NCBI GenBank assembly: GCA_028456385.1
Contig: JALNQF010000486.1
Location: 1 to 26,982 of the forward strand
Length of the DNA stretch: 26,982 bases
Source: Ophiosphaerella korrae
Taxonomy: Eukaryota > Ascomycota > Dothideomycetes > Pleosporales > Phaeosphaeriaceae
Direction of reading: 5' to 3'
Positions within the stretch are counted from its first letter, which is position 1; each line of letters begins with the position of its first letter. A model generated the notes under the pieces. That model was not told where the DNA came from. It did no database searches and saw only the letters and a program-made list of their open reading frames with translations. A program made the translations under genes and the position numbers. This document shows positions 1 through 10,350 of the stretch, piece by piece.

Positions 1-1735
1 TTCTATAGCTCTAAATAAAGTAGATACTATTTTTTATTAAGTAGCTATATCTTATATAGCTCTAAATAATATAGTTAAAGCTTATTAGTAGTATATATAC
101 TAGTAATAGCTAGTACTAACGTAATTAAGCTAAAGACTCTAAAATAATAAGCTAGATAATAGTACTAGAAGCTTAAGCACTTACTTATTATTATATAAAC
201 CTAAGTAGAGTAAATAGAGTAGTATACTAGATAAGCTACTCCTATAAGTACTAATAGACTATAACCTAAATATAGAGCTTACTATAGTAAACGCTATAAT
301 TATAGTAGCTACTTAGCTTAAGCTATAGCTATAGCTATAAGCTTATCTATATTAAGATAAGCTACTACTACTACTATAGAATTAAAAGTACCTATATACG
401 TACTTATATAGGTAGCTCTTTAAATAAGTAGCTTAGAAAGAGATTAATACGCTACTAGTAGCTAGTACCTAGAAAGAGATAGAGCGCTTATAATTAAGTA
501 ATTAGCTACTACCTCTAAAGTAGGTTTTTATATATAAACTTAACTAAAATAGCTACTTTTTTAAGTATAAAGCTTAGATTATAGTACGTAGAGACTTCTA
601 AATAATTAATTTAATATAATTAACTTACGCTACTACGTTAGTAGCGCGCTCGTTTTAAACTATAATAGTAATTATAGCTAAGTTTAACTTAGAAGTAGCT
701 TAGTATAACGTTATTAGAGCTTTCCTCTATATATATAGAGATTATTAACTAGTAGTTATTTATAAGCTCTTAGATAGGTTTAAAGTAGCTAGTAAGTACG
801 TTAAGCTTAATTAAGCGCTATATAGCCTTAAAGACTTACTACTCTTTTAGTATAAAGAGCTCTTAAAAACACTTAAATAAGCTAGTCTTATAGTCTTAAA
901 AGAAGAGCTATACTTATTCTATAATAAAGAGCGTAAAATACTCTTTCTCTTCTATATTAATAATATATTAGTAATATATTATAAAATCTACTAATTAGAA
1001 GCTTACTAAATTATTAAAAGAATTAAACGAGCGTATAATATAGAAGATAAAGGCCTAGTAAGCTAGTTTCTAGGTATATAAGTAATATAGAGTTAGCTAA
1101 ATAGAACTATTATACTTGTCTATAATAAGTATATTAATAAGATAGTAAAAAAGTTTAATCTTATAAGCTCTATAAGCTTTCTAATAACTTTATTACTAGT
1201 AGAAGAGCTATAGCTAAGTAAAGAAGAGGCCTTAAAGCGTAAAATTAAAGACTACTAAGAGTAAGTAGGATCTATCTTGTATATAGTAATAATAGTATAA
1301 CTAGACGTTATATTTATAGCTACTAAGCTCTCTTAATATCTTATAAATCTAAGCTAAAAGTATCTTAAAGTAGTAAACTAAGTTATTATTTACTTATATA
1401 AAACTTAGTACTTATTAGTCTAGTATAGTAAGTAGTAAGATAGCTAGTAATTAAGGTACTAAGCTACTTATATATAGAGACGCGTTATTTACTAATAATC
1501 TAGTAATATATTACTTATCTTATAGCTATATTATAATACTCTTTAGTAAAGTAGTAATATAGAAGGTAGTATAATAAGCTATAGTAACTACTTCTACTAC
1601 TAAAGCTAAGCTACTTGTACTCGAGTATATAAGTAAAGAGGTAATAGTACTAAAAAGGCTCTTTTAAAAGCTTATATTAGACCTAGGAGCTACTTAGATA
1701 ATTTTCTATAATAATTAGTAAATAATTAGACTTAT
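1..1735 (+). pseudogene. Ty1/copia pol, reverse transcriptase and start of RNase H, RIP-degraded, interrupted by A1
   Basis: This is the pol of a copia-class LTR retrotransposon; its reverse transcriptase and RNase H would have made cDNA from element RNA. With stops read through, the + frame shows the copia order: YKA near 563-574; the active-site box as YINNIL at 953-970 (both Asp codons now Asn); FLGI at 1067-1078; YNKYINKIVKKF near 1122-1157; GSILYIVI at 1268-1291; then the RNase H block with TTSTTKAKLL near 1590. The frame of the RT part (codons starting at 953, 1064, 1265, 1337) differs from that of the RNase H part (codons starting at 1476 and 1692), so a small indel lies between about 1385 and 1475. 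Stops are mostly TAG or TAA, as expected from RIP at CAG, CGA and TGG codons. The 5' part (integrase, Gag, 5' LTR) is outside the window. The frame resumes at 8810 after element A1. Confidence 0.88.
1731..1735. repeat. Left target-site duplication of A1 (CTTAT)
   Basis: CTTAT directly precedes the LTR terminus and pairs with CTTGT at 8805-8809. The single difference is G/A, consistent with RIP. Removing A1 plus one copy rejoins the copia RNase H frame. Confidence 0.85.
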
Positions 1736-2196
1736 TATAACAGGCCTCCTATCGTTAACTATAGGTACCTATCTTAGAAGGGTTAGTAGATTATAAGGTA
1801 ATAACAAAAGTTCGTGTAGGGATCTATAATAACTATAAATAATAGAAGATATTTCGCAACTGTCTTGTATTAGCGTTCTATAGTTAAAGGATTAAATTGC
1901 TAATACTATCCTAACAATGCGTATTACTACTAACTATATAGTAATAATATCTTAGCGGCTTTGTTACTTCGTATTTGCTAAGATCGCGAATTTACGAATT
2001 TGTTATATAATAGCTTTATAGCTTTATATTTACTAAGATTGCGAATTTACAAATTTGTTACGTATCTATATTGTAGTTAGCTTCCTAATTAAACTTATTG
2101 TCTTATAGGTTGTTACCCTACTTATCCTATGCTTTGTTAGTAGCTAAGCGTAGACTAATTAGTTCTATCTTAGTTTCCTTTATTACTACTATAATA
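1736..2196 (-). repeat. A1 left LTR (its 3' LTR)
   Basis: The 461-bp LTR runs from TATAACAGGCCTCC to CTACTATAATA. It contains a 43-bp direct repeat at 1967-2009 and 2022-2064 (period 55), each unit with an ATTTACxAATTTGTTA core after TCGCGA or a decayed form. The repeat is present in all six A-family LTRs, so it is ancestral. The internal-side end of this LTR also holds the beginning of the antisense frame. No convincing TATA box or polyadenylation signal can be chosen because TATA-like words occur throughout the RIP-altered sequence. Confidence 0.92.
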
Positions 2197-2872
2197 CTAT
2201 TCCCTCTTCTATATAGTCCTTTATTTCTCTATACTAGTACTAAGGTTATTAATCCTATTTCTTTGTTAATCCTTAGTTCTTTATTATTCTCTATACTATC
2301 TTAGTCCTATTATAATAAACTTCTCCTTATAGCTTATATTATTCGTAATAGGGTTAAGATATTCTCGTATTATTATTATACTAAATTAGGTCTTACTTAT
2401 CTTATATCTTTAAAAGATAGTAAACACTATAACAAGTGTATTCTTACTAATATCTAGTATAAGTATATTTCCTCTAGAGTTTTACTTATAGAGTGTAAGT
2501 GTTTAATTTCTATATAGTCTCCTTCTACTAAGTTATATAGGGCGAGCTGTTAATAGGGCTTAAGCGCAATTATTATTATAGCTTGCTACTACTAAGGCTA
2601 AGTGTAAGTTAACTTTTTATAAGCTAGTAGAGCTTTATTCTTGTATTAAGCGTCTTTAGAAGATAAAGGCTTATAATAACGCTAAGTTGTCTAAATAGTC
2701 TTGTGCCTTAGAGGCTAAATTAGATTTAGATAATATAGTAGAGGTTGCTTTAGCTCCTATTATATTAGGCGCTCCTATTACCTCTCTATCTAGCGATAGT
2801 ATTGTTAGTTTTCTTAACTCGCTACTAGGCGTTCTAGAAGGTTTTAACTTTAGAAGTCCTCTAGTTTCTTAA
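2098..2872 (+). pseudogene. Antisense accessory ORF of A1 with Cys cluster, RIP-degraded
   Basis: I do not recognise this protein. The + frame begins in the LTR (open from a TTG at 2098 to the stop at 2302-2304, 68 codons), crosses the LTR end and polypurine tract, and continues in the same frame through a Cys-cluster region at about 2335-2450. In A2 and A3 several Tyr codons of that cluster are still Cys. Around 2540-2570 the open frame moves by +1 and then reads a charged, probably helical part and a conserved end, GVLEGFNFRSPLVS, with a stop at 2870-2872. The original start codon is unknown. The gag-pol stop lies at 2844-2852 on the other strand, so the two genes meet tail-to-tail with a short overlap. 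The frame is kept in the diverged element B2, with synonymous changes near its end. The C-x-C and C-x2-C pattern suggests a metal-binding domain; that is inference. Confidence 0.55.
2197..2210 (-). other. Polypurine tract of A1
   Basis: On the - strand this reads AGAAGAGGGAATAG, immediately upstream of the 3' LTR, which is where a plus-strand primer tract is expected. The same tract, with A/G changes only, precedes the LTR in A2 and A3, and a related one precedes it in B1 and B2. Confidence 0.7.
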
Positions 2873-5800
2873 AGTAATTAAGGTTGTCTTCTAGTTCCTA
2901 TATTTCTTCCTATAGTTATCTTTTTTTGTCTATACCTATCTATTTTACTAGATAGTAGTTCCTACTATTATAGAACTAGTATGCTAGGATTTCTTTAACT
3001 TCTTATTCTTCTTGTTCTCCGTACGTATCTACTTTGTATACTAGTAGTTCTACGTTTTATAGTGCTGTCTTAAGTAGTACTATATAGAAAGTTAGGTGTA
3101 TCTTTATTTTATTTAGTAGCTTTAATTTAAATATAACTAGCGTAACTTATTTCTTAATTTTATATAGTCTTATCTTAACGTAGTCTAATTTTAAGCTTAG
3201 TCTCTTACTCTTAATGTTTTTTTATACTAACTATACTTTTTCTCTCTCTCTAAATTAGAGTTCTTCTTTGTGCTTCTTATTATAGTACTTAGCTATACGA
3301 TTATATAGGAATTCTACGTCCTATCTTAGTTAATCCTATATATTCTTAAGTCTATTAGCGAAGTTTTCTCCTCTTAGAGACTAAGATATCTAGTTTCTTA
3401 GTATCTAGTATATATTAGGCTTAAATCTATAGTTTATAAAGAAAAGCGTTACTCTTATTACTATATTCTTTACGCTATTATATGCTAGTTGTGCTATAGG
3501 TAGTAGTTGTACCTAGTTATTCTAGTTGTAATTAAGGTAGTATCTTAGGTATTGTTCTACTATCTAATTTATACGTTCTAATTATCTATCTATCTATAGG
3601 TAGTATACTGTTAATATTATATATTTAATTCCTAATTATACTATTATTATTCTCTATAGTTTTAATGTAAATCTTACGTCTCTATTTATAATAATCTTAT
3701 TTAGTAGTCTATATTAGCTAATTATAGTTCCTAGAACCTAGTGTACTACAACTTCTATTCTACTTTTCTCCTTATATAGTCTAAAGTATAAGTGCTTTAT
3801 AAGTTTATCTACTATTATTAGGATTCTATTATACTTAACTCCTAATATTAGGTCTTTAGACTTAGGTAGTTTTGTAATAAAGTCTATTGTAATAATTCTT
3901 TATAGTTGTTCTAGTATCTCTATTAGTTATAGTATTCTATATAGTGCGTATCTATTATGTTTATTTCTATAGTATTCTATATAGTCTTATAGTACTTCTA
4001 TTACTAGTTATCTTACCTTTAGGATATAATAGTCCTTTAAGAGTCTATCTAATATCTTGTTAATACTTTAGTATCTATATACTAGCAATTTATAGAATTG
4101 TCGTATAAATTCTCTTTAGATCTTTCTTAGAATATATATTCTTCTATAAGCTTATGCTAGTCCTTCTTAAGTTTCTAGTTTTTCTATTTCTTTAGATAAT
4201 TCTTGCGTTATTTTCTAAATTTATTTAACTAGCTTGCTACTCGTTCTTTTAAGTGTTGTAGCTATTTTAGGTGTATTTAGGACTAAATATCCTTCTTTGT
4301 TCTTAATTAGAACTATACTAGTAGTACTTACTTCTTCTTGTAAGTCTAGTCTTCTACTAAGGGCATCTATAAATTAGTTATCTTTTCCTTTTATATATAT
4401 TATTTCTATATTAAATATTAATAGAAACTCTTACTATCTTATATAGCGTTGTAATAGTTCTTTATTTATTATAAATCCTATAAGGTTCTTATAGTCTATA
4501 TAGACCTTTATCTAATATTTTGCTCTTTGTAAATATACTCTCTATTACTTAAATACTTTGTATATTACTAGTATCTCTTTGTCGTAGATTAGATAATTAA
4601 GTTCTACTAGCTTTATTTTCTTAGAAAAGTATTTAACTAAATACTCCTTATTAGTTTCTAGGTCTTCTTATATTAGTGCTATTCTATAGACTAAGTTAGA
4701 CGCATCTATTTTTACTACCGCTAGTAGGTCTAGGTTATATATTCTAATAACTAGGTTTTCTATAAACTTTCTTTTAATTTTCTTAAATACTTTATTGTAT
4801 TCTCTCGTCTATTTAAATAGCGTATCCTTTTTTATAAGTCTAGTTATTAGTTCTATATCTTCTAACTATCCTATTATTAACTTTCTATAAAAGTTAGCTA
4901 ACCTATAAAATTATTGTACCTCTTTTAGGTTTTTTAGTATTAGCTATTTGTTAATTAATCTAATCTTCTCTAGGTTAATCTTAATTTTTCCTAGTTTAAT
5001 AATAAATCTAGGGAAGTCTATTTCCTTTATATAAAATTTATATTTTCTTATTTTTAGGAATAGTTTATTTTCTACTAGTTTCTCTAGTACTTTATATATG
5101 TGTTGTACGTATTCTTCTTCTATTTCTAAAAATATAAGGATATTATCTAGGTATATAAATATAAATACGTCTAAGTACTCTCTTAGTACTATATTAATCC
5201 TTTCTTAGAATACTACTAGTGCGTTTATTAAGCTAAATAGTATAACTAGATATTTATATAGTCTATACTATATTCTAAACGCTATCTTCTATTTATCTCC
5301 TTTTTTAATTCTAATCTAGTAGTACGCGTTCTAAATATCTAGTTTTATAAAGATTCTTACTCTTCGTAATCTATCTTATATTCTATCTATTTATAGTAAT
5401 AGGTATTAGTTCTTGTTTATAATTGCGTTAGTTTTCCTAAAATCTACGTAGAGTCTCTTATTACTCGTTCCCTTTTTATCTACAAATATAAGTCTATGCG
5501 CTACTAAGGATTTAGATTCTCTTATCTATCCTTTTTTTATTATATTCTAGATAAATGTTTATTTAATTTTAGACTCTTCTTCTATTTTCTAGTAGACTAG
5601 GCTCTATCCTACATCTTTGCCTTCTACTAGTTCTATTACTAGGTCTTATAGTTAATATTCTAGAAGGTAATCTTTAGGTTCTATAAGTTATTTTTCTTAT
5701 TTCTTATATTCTTTAAGGAATTCTCCTTTACAAGTGCTTATGTTAGCTTTTAACGTATCTATTCTATAGTAGTTAATTTTTCCTGTTTTCTAATTAATCT

Positions 5801-8285
5801 ATAGGTTAGTTATTTATAACTATAGTATTCCTAGTATTATATCTTATTCGTTATTAATTGTCGTTATATCTATAACTATGTTCTTAATTGTTATTCCTTC
5901 TAGTTTTAATATAGAGAGAACTGTTTCGAATCTAATAAGTTCTTAGAATAGTTTTCCTTTAATTATACTTAATTATTAAGGATATTTCTTTGTTATATAC
6001 TTTATTCTTTATGTTTCTACAAACTTCTTTAATATAAAGTTTCTCGTAGCTCTACTATTAATTATTAATTGTACTTTTCTTTCTTAGTAAGTACCTATTT
6101 TTGTAATATATATGCCTCTTACGCCTTCTAGCTATTCTTGCTTAGGTATTTTTACAAACTATCTATCTTTCTTAGGCTATAGGCCTACTTTAAGCTTATA
6201 TTCTTCGTGTTTTAGGCATTTATTATATATATACTTGTACTATAGTCCTCCTTAGACGTATTTTTTAGATAGTTTTAGACTAGGTCTTACTACTACGTAT
6301 CTATCTTCTAGGATTATTTTCTATCCTTAGATATCTTCTACTAAGATTACTCTTATATAGTTATAGCCTCTTCTTCGTATAAGCTATATATTGTTATTTA
6401 CTTTAGAATTTCTATATATAATATAATTCTTGTCTAGGCATAATATCTATAATACTTTAAAGTATACTAGATATTTTAGATCTATTATTTTATTATCTCC
6501 TTCTTAGTACTTATCTTTTCTAAGTGTATTTATTGTTAGGATATAGTACACTACTAGTACTCTTAGTATATAGGCTTCGTTAATCTATTACGTTTTTCTT
6601 GCAAGGTACTACTATTCTTTTTATATAGGTATTCTCCCTACTATAACTATATATTACTTTATCTATTCTTAAAATAGTATAAACTTTATTTCCTTAAGAT
6701 TATATTCTTTCTAGTCTTTGTACGCTTCTTTTATACTTATAACTATTAAGTATATTTAAATAAATCTCTATTCTTTATTTTGTTCTTCTATATCTATTAT
6801 TGTATAGCTATTATAGCTATATATATCTAGCTAGGTATACTCTATACCTCTTATACTAACTTATCTCTTACTTTCTTACAGTTCTTTAGAAGAAGCTATA
6901 GTAGTCTCTTTATCTAGTGCTCGTTCTTTAGCCTAGATTAATAGAGTCTAAGGTTCTTCCCCTTCTAAATCTTCTATTAGTAGGTCTATTATATAGGCTA
7001 TCTCTTTTAGCTATACTTTTATTCTACTTTCTTTTATTATAGCTACTCTATATCTCTATTTCTATAAGAACTATACTACTCCCTATTTACTAGAAAGATA
7101 TATATAGTAGTTGTCGTTATAATAAAAGGTCTAATAGAGTATTATATATTATACTTCTTTACTTCTTACTACCTTCTCTTAAGGTTTAGCTTATGCTTTT
7201 AGTGCTTCTTTCTTATTCTTAGTTATTTTTAACTAAGTTTCCTTATCTTTTCTTAGGTCTTTACTTCTATAGTCTTTTATAAAGTATCTTAGTTTCTTGT
7301 ATTTATAGTATACTATATCCTTTTTCTTTTATAATTAGTAGTCTTTTACGTAGTAGCCTTTCTTACTATAGTTAAAGTACGTAAAGTCTTTATTCTTCTT
7401 CTTCTTCTTGTTCTTGTTAGCGTTAAGGATTATAAGGTCTCCTTTATCCTAATTCTAGGTATAACCTCTATACTTGTTCTTCTTCTATTCTTAAAGATCG
7501 TCGTTAATTTATATTACCTATTATTTTAGGGTTTCTAGCATTTAGGGTTTTTCTATATAAATTATTTTATATTAGATTTTTAAGTTTAGTCCTTATTTAA
7601 ATTGTAATATTAAAGCTAACTTATTCTACTCTATATTTTGCGATAGTTATTTAAACTATAATACGTACTCTAGAATACTCTAGCTTTGTGTAAGCTTTTC
7701 TAGCTATTCTTTAGCTTATTAGGTAATATCTATATCCCTAAATACTACTCTTATTCGTCTAGTAAAGTATTCGTAACTTCTAAAGATAGCTCTTGTTTCG
7801 TCCTTTTAGGTTATTAGAGCGTATATTGTATAGTCTATCTAGTAGGGTTTAAACTATCTTATTACATTTTCTTTAAGATATATTCTAATATATATTACCT
7901 TCTTTTCTTTTATATTAAAGTGTAGTACTTATACGTCTATCTAGAGTTATACTAAAGCTATAAAGAGTCTTAGTTTTTCTCTTATTCTATTAAACTTCTT
8001 AAGGATAGGTATCTTAGGTAGTTTTTTCGTTGCACTTATTTCTAGTCGTTAGGTAATTAATTCTATCTAGTTCTAGCCTTTAATAATAGCTTTAATTTAT
8101 ACTTTATTTTATTTTAAATAGTCTTGTAGTTCCTTATTCTACGTTTCTAGTACTTCGATTACTATCTTTATATCCTCTTTATTATTAATTAGTTTATTTA
8201 TACAATCCTTAATTATTTCCTATATAGTACTATTAAACTTATAACTACTCCTAGGGGCTTTGCTTATTAAGCTTTCTACTATTAT
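2844..8285 (-). pseudogene. Gag-pol polyprotein of A1 (Gag, CCHC, PR, RT, RNase H, INT, chromodomain), RIP-degraded
   Basis: One frame covers about 1,810 codons; every landmark falls in the same phase. In order: Gag from about 8285 (the start is probably an ATG turned to ATA at 8280-8285), with a retrotransposon-Gag-like W/F-x-P-Y region near 7850; CCHC zinc knuckle at 7338-7379, all four ligands now Tyr; a spacer of about 400 codons; protease motif NSRAT at 6045-6059 (from DSGAT); RT with VDKKGTSNKR near 5460-5490 and YLDNIL at 5136-5153 (second Asp lost); RNase H ending in FIDALSRR near 4340-4370; integrase with D at 3882-3884, the second catalytic Asp now Asn at 3684-3686, and E at 3576-3578 (spacing D-x35-E exact); chromodomain at about 2853-3001 with YLVK*IG. 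Stops are TAA or TAG at likely Trp, Gln and Arg codons. Integrase and chromodomain would have guided insertion into heterochromatin, as known for chromoviruses. Confidence 0.9.
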
Positions 8286-8323
8286 ATTAGCTAGACTACG
8301 CGCTACTTACACTTTACTTCTCG

Positions 8324-8343
8324 CAATAACTAAATTAGTAAGG
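8324..8343 (-). other. Candidate primer-binding region of A1
   Basis: The 20 bp after the 5' LTR read CCTTACTAATTTAGTTATTG on the - strand. The segment is conserved in all three A copies. It does not begin with TGG, so I could not assign a tRNA primer. Self-priming, known in some fungal chromoviruses, is possible but not shown. Confidence 0.3.
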
Positions 8344-8804
8344 TGTAATAGGCCTCCTATCGTCGACTATAGGTACCTATCTTAGAAAGGTTAGTAGATT
8401 ATAAGGTAATAACAAAAGTTTATATAGAGATCTATAATAACTATAAATAATAGAAGATATTTTACAACTATCTTGTATTAGCATTCTATAGTTAAAGGAT
8501 TAAATTACTAATACTATCCTAATAATGCGCATTACTACTAACTATATAGTAATAATATCTTAGTAGCTTTATTACTTTATATTTACTAAGATCGTAAATT
8601 TACAAATTTATTACATAATAGCTTTGTAGCTTCGTATTTGCTAAGATCGCGAATTTACAAATCTATTACGTATCTATATTATAGTTAGCTTCCTAATTAA
8701 ACTTATTATCCTATAAGTCGTTACCCTACTTATTTTATACTTCGTTAGTAGCTAAGCGTAGACTAATTAGTTCTATCTTAGTTTCCCTTATTACTACTAT
8801 AATA
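8344..8804 (-). repeat. A1 right LTR (its 5' LTR)
   Basis: The 461-bp LTR begins TGTAATAGGCC and ends CTACTATAATA. Its outer side is next to the target duplication CTTGT. It should carry the element promoter. Compared with the left LTR, the sites I checked differ by transitions only (for example CGTCGAC here against CGTTAAC). Confidence 0.92.
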
Positions 8805-8809
8805 CTTGT
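8805..8809. repeat. Right target-site duplication of A1 (CTTGT)
   Basis: This pairs with CTTAT at 1731-1735. This copy keeps the G. Confidence 0.85.
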
Positions 8810-9120
8810 TATAAGTAAAAATAAGAGAGTAATAACGTACTTACGTTATATAGATATATAGAATATATAGCTAAGATAAGAGTACGCTAGAAGCTTATTT
8901 TAAGTCTTTTATATACTAACGAGCAAGATACTAGTAGATAGCTTAACTAAGTACTTCCTAGAGTAGTAATTTAAGAGATTTAAAGCTTACTTTAACTTTA
9001 AGAATATATAAGCTAAGCTTAAGTTATAAAAATTATAAAAGTAGAATATAGAGCTATAAAGAAGTCTTTAAATTAAAGTACTAAAGCGTAGAGCTAAAGC
9101 TTAAAGCTAAGCTTAAAATA
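8810..9120 (+). pseudogene. Copia pol, end of RNase H and C-terminal tail
   Basis: This continues the copia frame broken by A1: with A1 and one target copy removed, codons at 8931 are in the same phase as those at 1692. It reads the typical end of a copia RNase H, with YIDIQN-like and LRQEYA-like segments near 8855-8885 and LVDSLTKYFLE at 8931-8963, corresponding to the ADGLTK motif region. After about 9010 the frame continues as a Lys, Gln, Glu and Leu-rich stretch that could be a short coiled coil; the true stop cannot be placed because RIP stops are frequent, and a candidate end lies near 9095-9120. Confidence 0.8.
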
Positions 9121-9213
9121 AAGTATCTATTTAAAATATAAGATTAATAAACTTATTAAGAAGCGCTTTTATATATAGATAATACGTAAAAGCTTCTTTA
9201 GCTTAAGTATCTC
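9121..9213. other. Copia downstream sequence, no recognisable gene
   Basis: AT-rich sequence between the copia pol tail and the A2 insertion. It should continue at 16288 once A2 is removed. I see no domain in it. Confidence 0.5.
9209..9213. repeat. Left target-site duplication of A2 (ATCTC)
   Basis: This is identical to 16283-16287 on the other side of A2. Confidence 0.9.
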
Positions 9214-9674
9214 TATAATAGGCCTCCTATTATCAACTATAGGTACCTATCTTAGAAGAGTTAGTAGATTATAAAGTAATAACAAAAGTTCGTATAGGGA
9301 TCTATAATAACTATAAATAATAGAAGATATTTCGCAACTATCTTGTATTAGCGTTCTATAGTTAAAGGATTAAATTACTAATACTATCCTAACAATGCGT
9401 ATTACTACTAACTATATAGTAATAATATCTTAGTAGCTTTATTACTTTATATTTACTAAGATCGCGAATTTACAAATTTGTTATATAATAGCTTTATAGC
9501 TTTGTATTTACTAAGATTATAAATTTACAAATCTATTACGTATCTATATTGTAGTTAACTTCCTAATTAAACTCGTTATCCTATAAGTCGTTACCCTACT
9601 TATCCTATACTTCGTTAGTAGCTAAGCGTAAACTAATTAGTTCTATCTTAGTTTCCCTTATTACTACTATAATA
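9214..9674 (-). repeat. A2 left LTR (its 3' LTR)
   Basis: 461 bp, from TATAATAGGCCTCC to CTACTATAATA. It carries the 43-bp direct repeat with period 55 at about 9445-9487 and 9500-9542. Confidence 0.92.
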
Positions 9675-10350
9675 CTATTCCTTCTTCTACGTAGTCCCTT
9701 ATTTCTCTATACTAGTACTAAGGTTATTAATCCTATTTCTTTATTAATCCTTAGTTCTTTATTATTCTCTATACTATCTTAGTCTTATTATAATAAACTT
9801 CTCCTTATAGCTTGTATTATTTGCAATAGAGTTAAGATATTCTCGTGTTATTGTTATACTAAATTAGGTCTTACTTGTCTTATATCTTTAAAGGATAGTA
9901 AACACTATAATAAGTGTATTCTTACTAATATCTAGTATAAGTATATTTCTTCTAGGGTTTTACTTATAGAGTATAAGTGTTCGATTTCTATATAGTCTCC
10001 TTCTACTAAGTTATATAGGGCGAGCTGTTAATAGGGCTTAAGCGCAATTATTATTACAGCTTACTACTACTAAGGCTAAGTATAAGTTAACTCTTTATAA
10101 GCTAGTAGAGCTTTATTCTTATATTAAGCGTCTTTAGAAGATAAAGGCTTATAATAACGCTAAGTTGTTTAAATAGTCTCGTGCCTTAGAGGCTGAATTA
10201 GATTTAGATAATATAGTAGAGGTTACTCTAGCTCCTATTATATTAGGCGCTCTTATCGCCTCTCTATCTAGTAATAGTATTATTAGTTTTCTTAACTTGC
10301 TACTAGGCGTTCTAGAGGGTTTTAACTTTAGAAGTCCTCTAGTTTCTTAG
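9576..10350 (+). pseudogene. Antisense accessory ORF of A2 with Cys cluster, RIP-degraded
   Basis: Same position and frames as in A1. Here the Cys cluster is best preserved: around 9811-9930 the + frame reads CIICNR, then SCYCYTKLGLTCLIS, then KHYNKC, so at least six Cys remain where A1 has Tyr or Arg. The second part ends with the same LVS tail and a TAG stop at 10348-10350, overlapping the gag-pol end on the other strand. The +1 frame change between the parts is present here too. No initiator ATG can be identified and several TAG or TAA codons interrupt it. Confidence 0.55.
9675..9688 (-). other. Polypurine tract of A2
   Basis: On the - strand it reads AGAAGAAGGAATAG next to the 3' LTR, one A/G change from A1. 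Confidence 0.68.

Larger units (their letters stand above)
1736..8804 (-). mobile_element. Ty3/gypsy chromovirus copy A1, complete, RIP-inactivated
   Basis: This is a full-length LTR retrotransposon of 7069 bp on the - strand. It has two 461-bp LTRs (1736-2196 and 8344-8804), ends derived from TG...CA (now TA at RIP sites), and a 5-bp target duplication. In its own direction it reads 5' LTR, gag-pol with a C-terminal chromodomain, an antisense-ORF region, a purine-rich tract and the 3' LTR. It sits inside the RNase H region of the copia pol, so it is younger than the copia. Copies A2 and A3 have the same length to the base, with internal landmarks at constant offsets of 7478 and 15732. The LTRs differ from each other by transitions only in the parts I compared. 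The element cannot be autonomous now because gag-pol is full of stops. Confidence 0.93.

Noticed and set aside
340..363. Perfect 9-bp stem AGCTTATCT with 6-base loop, possible terminator or hairpin
   Set aside because: It is inside the copia pol frame, and short AGCT/TATA palindromes are expected by chance in this base composition.
2098..2304. The short + strand open frame as a complete small membrane protein (Leu- and Ile-rich)
   Set aside because: The hydrophobic look can come from AT-rich codons, and the frame continues beyond the stop in the same phase into the Cys-cluster part. I treat it as the first part of the longer antisense ORF.
8324..8343. tRNA primer-binding site with a named tRNA
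   Set aside because: The segment does not start with TGG and RIP has altered it; any tRNA name would be a guess.
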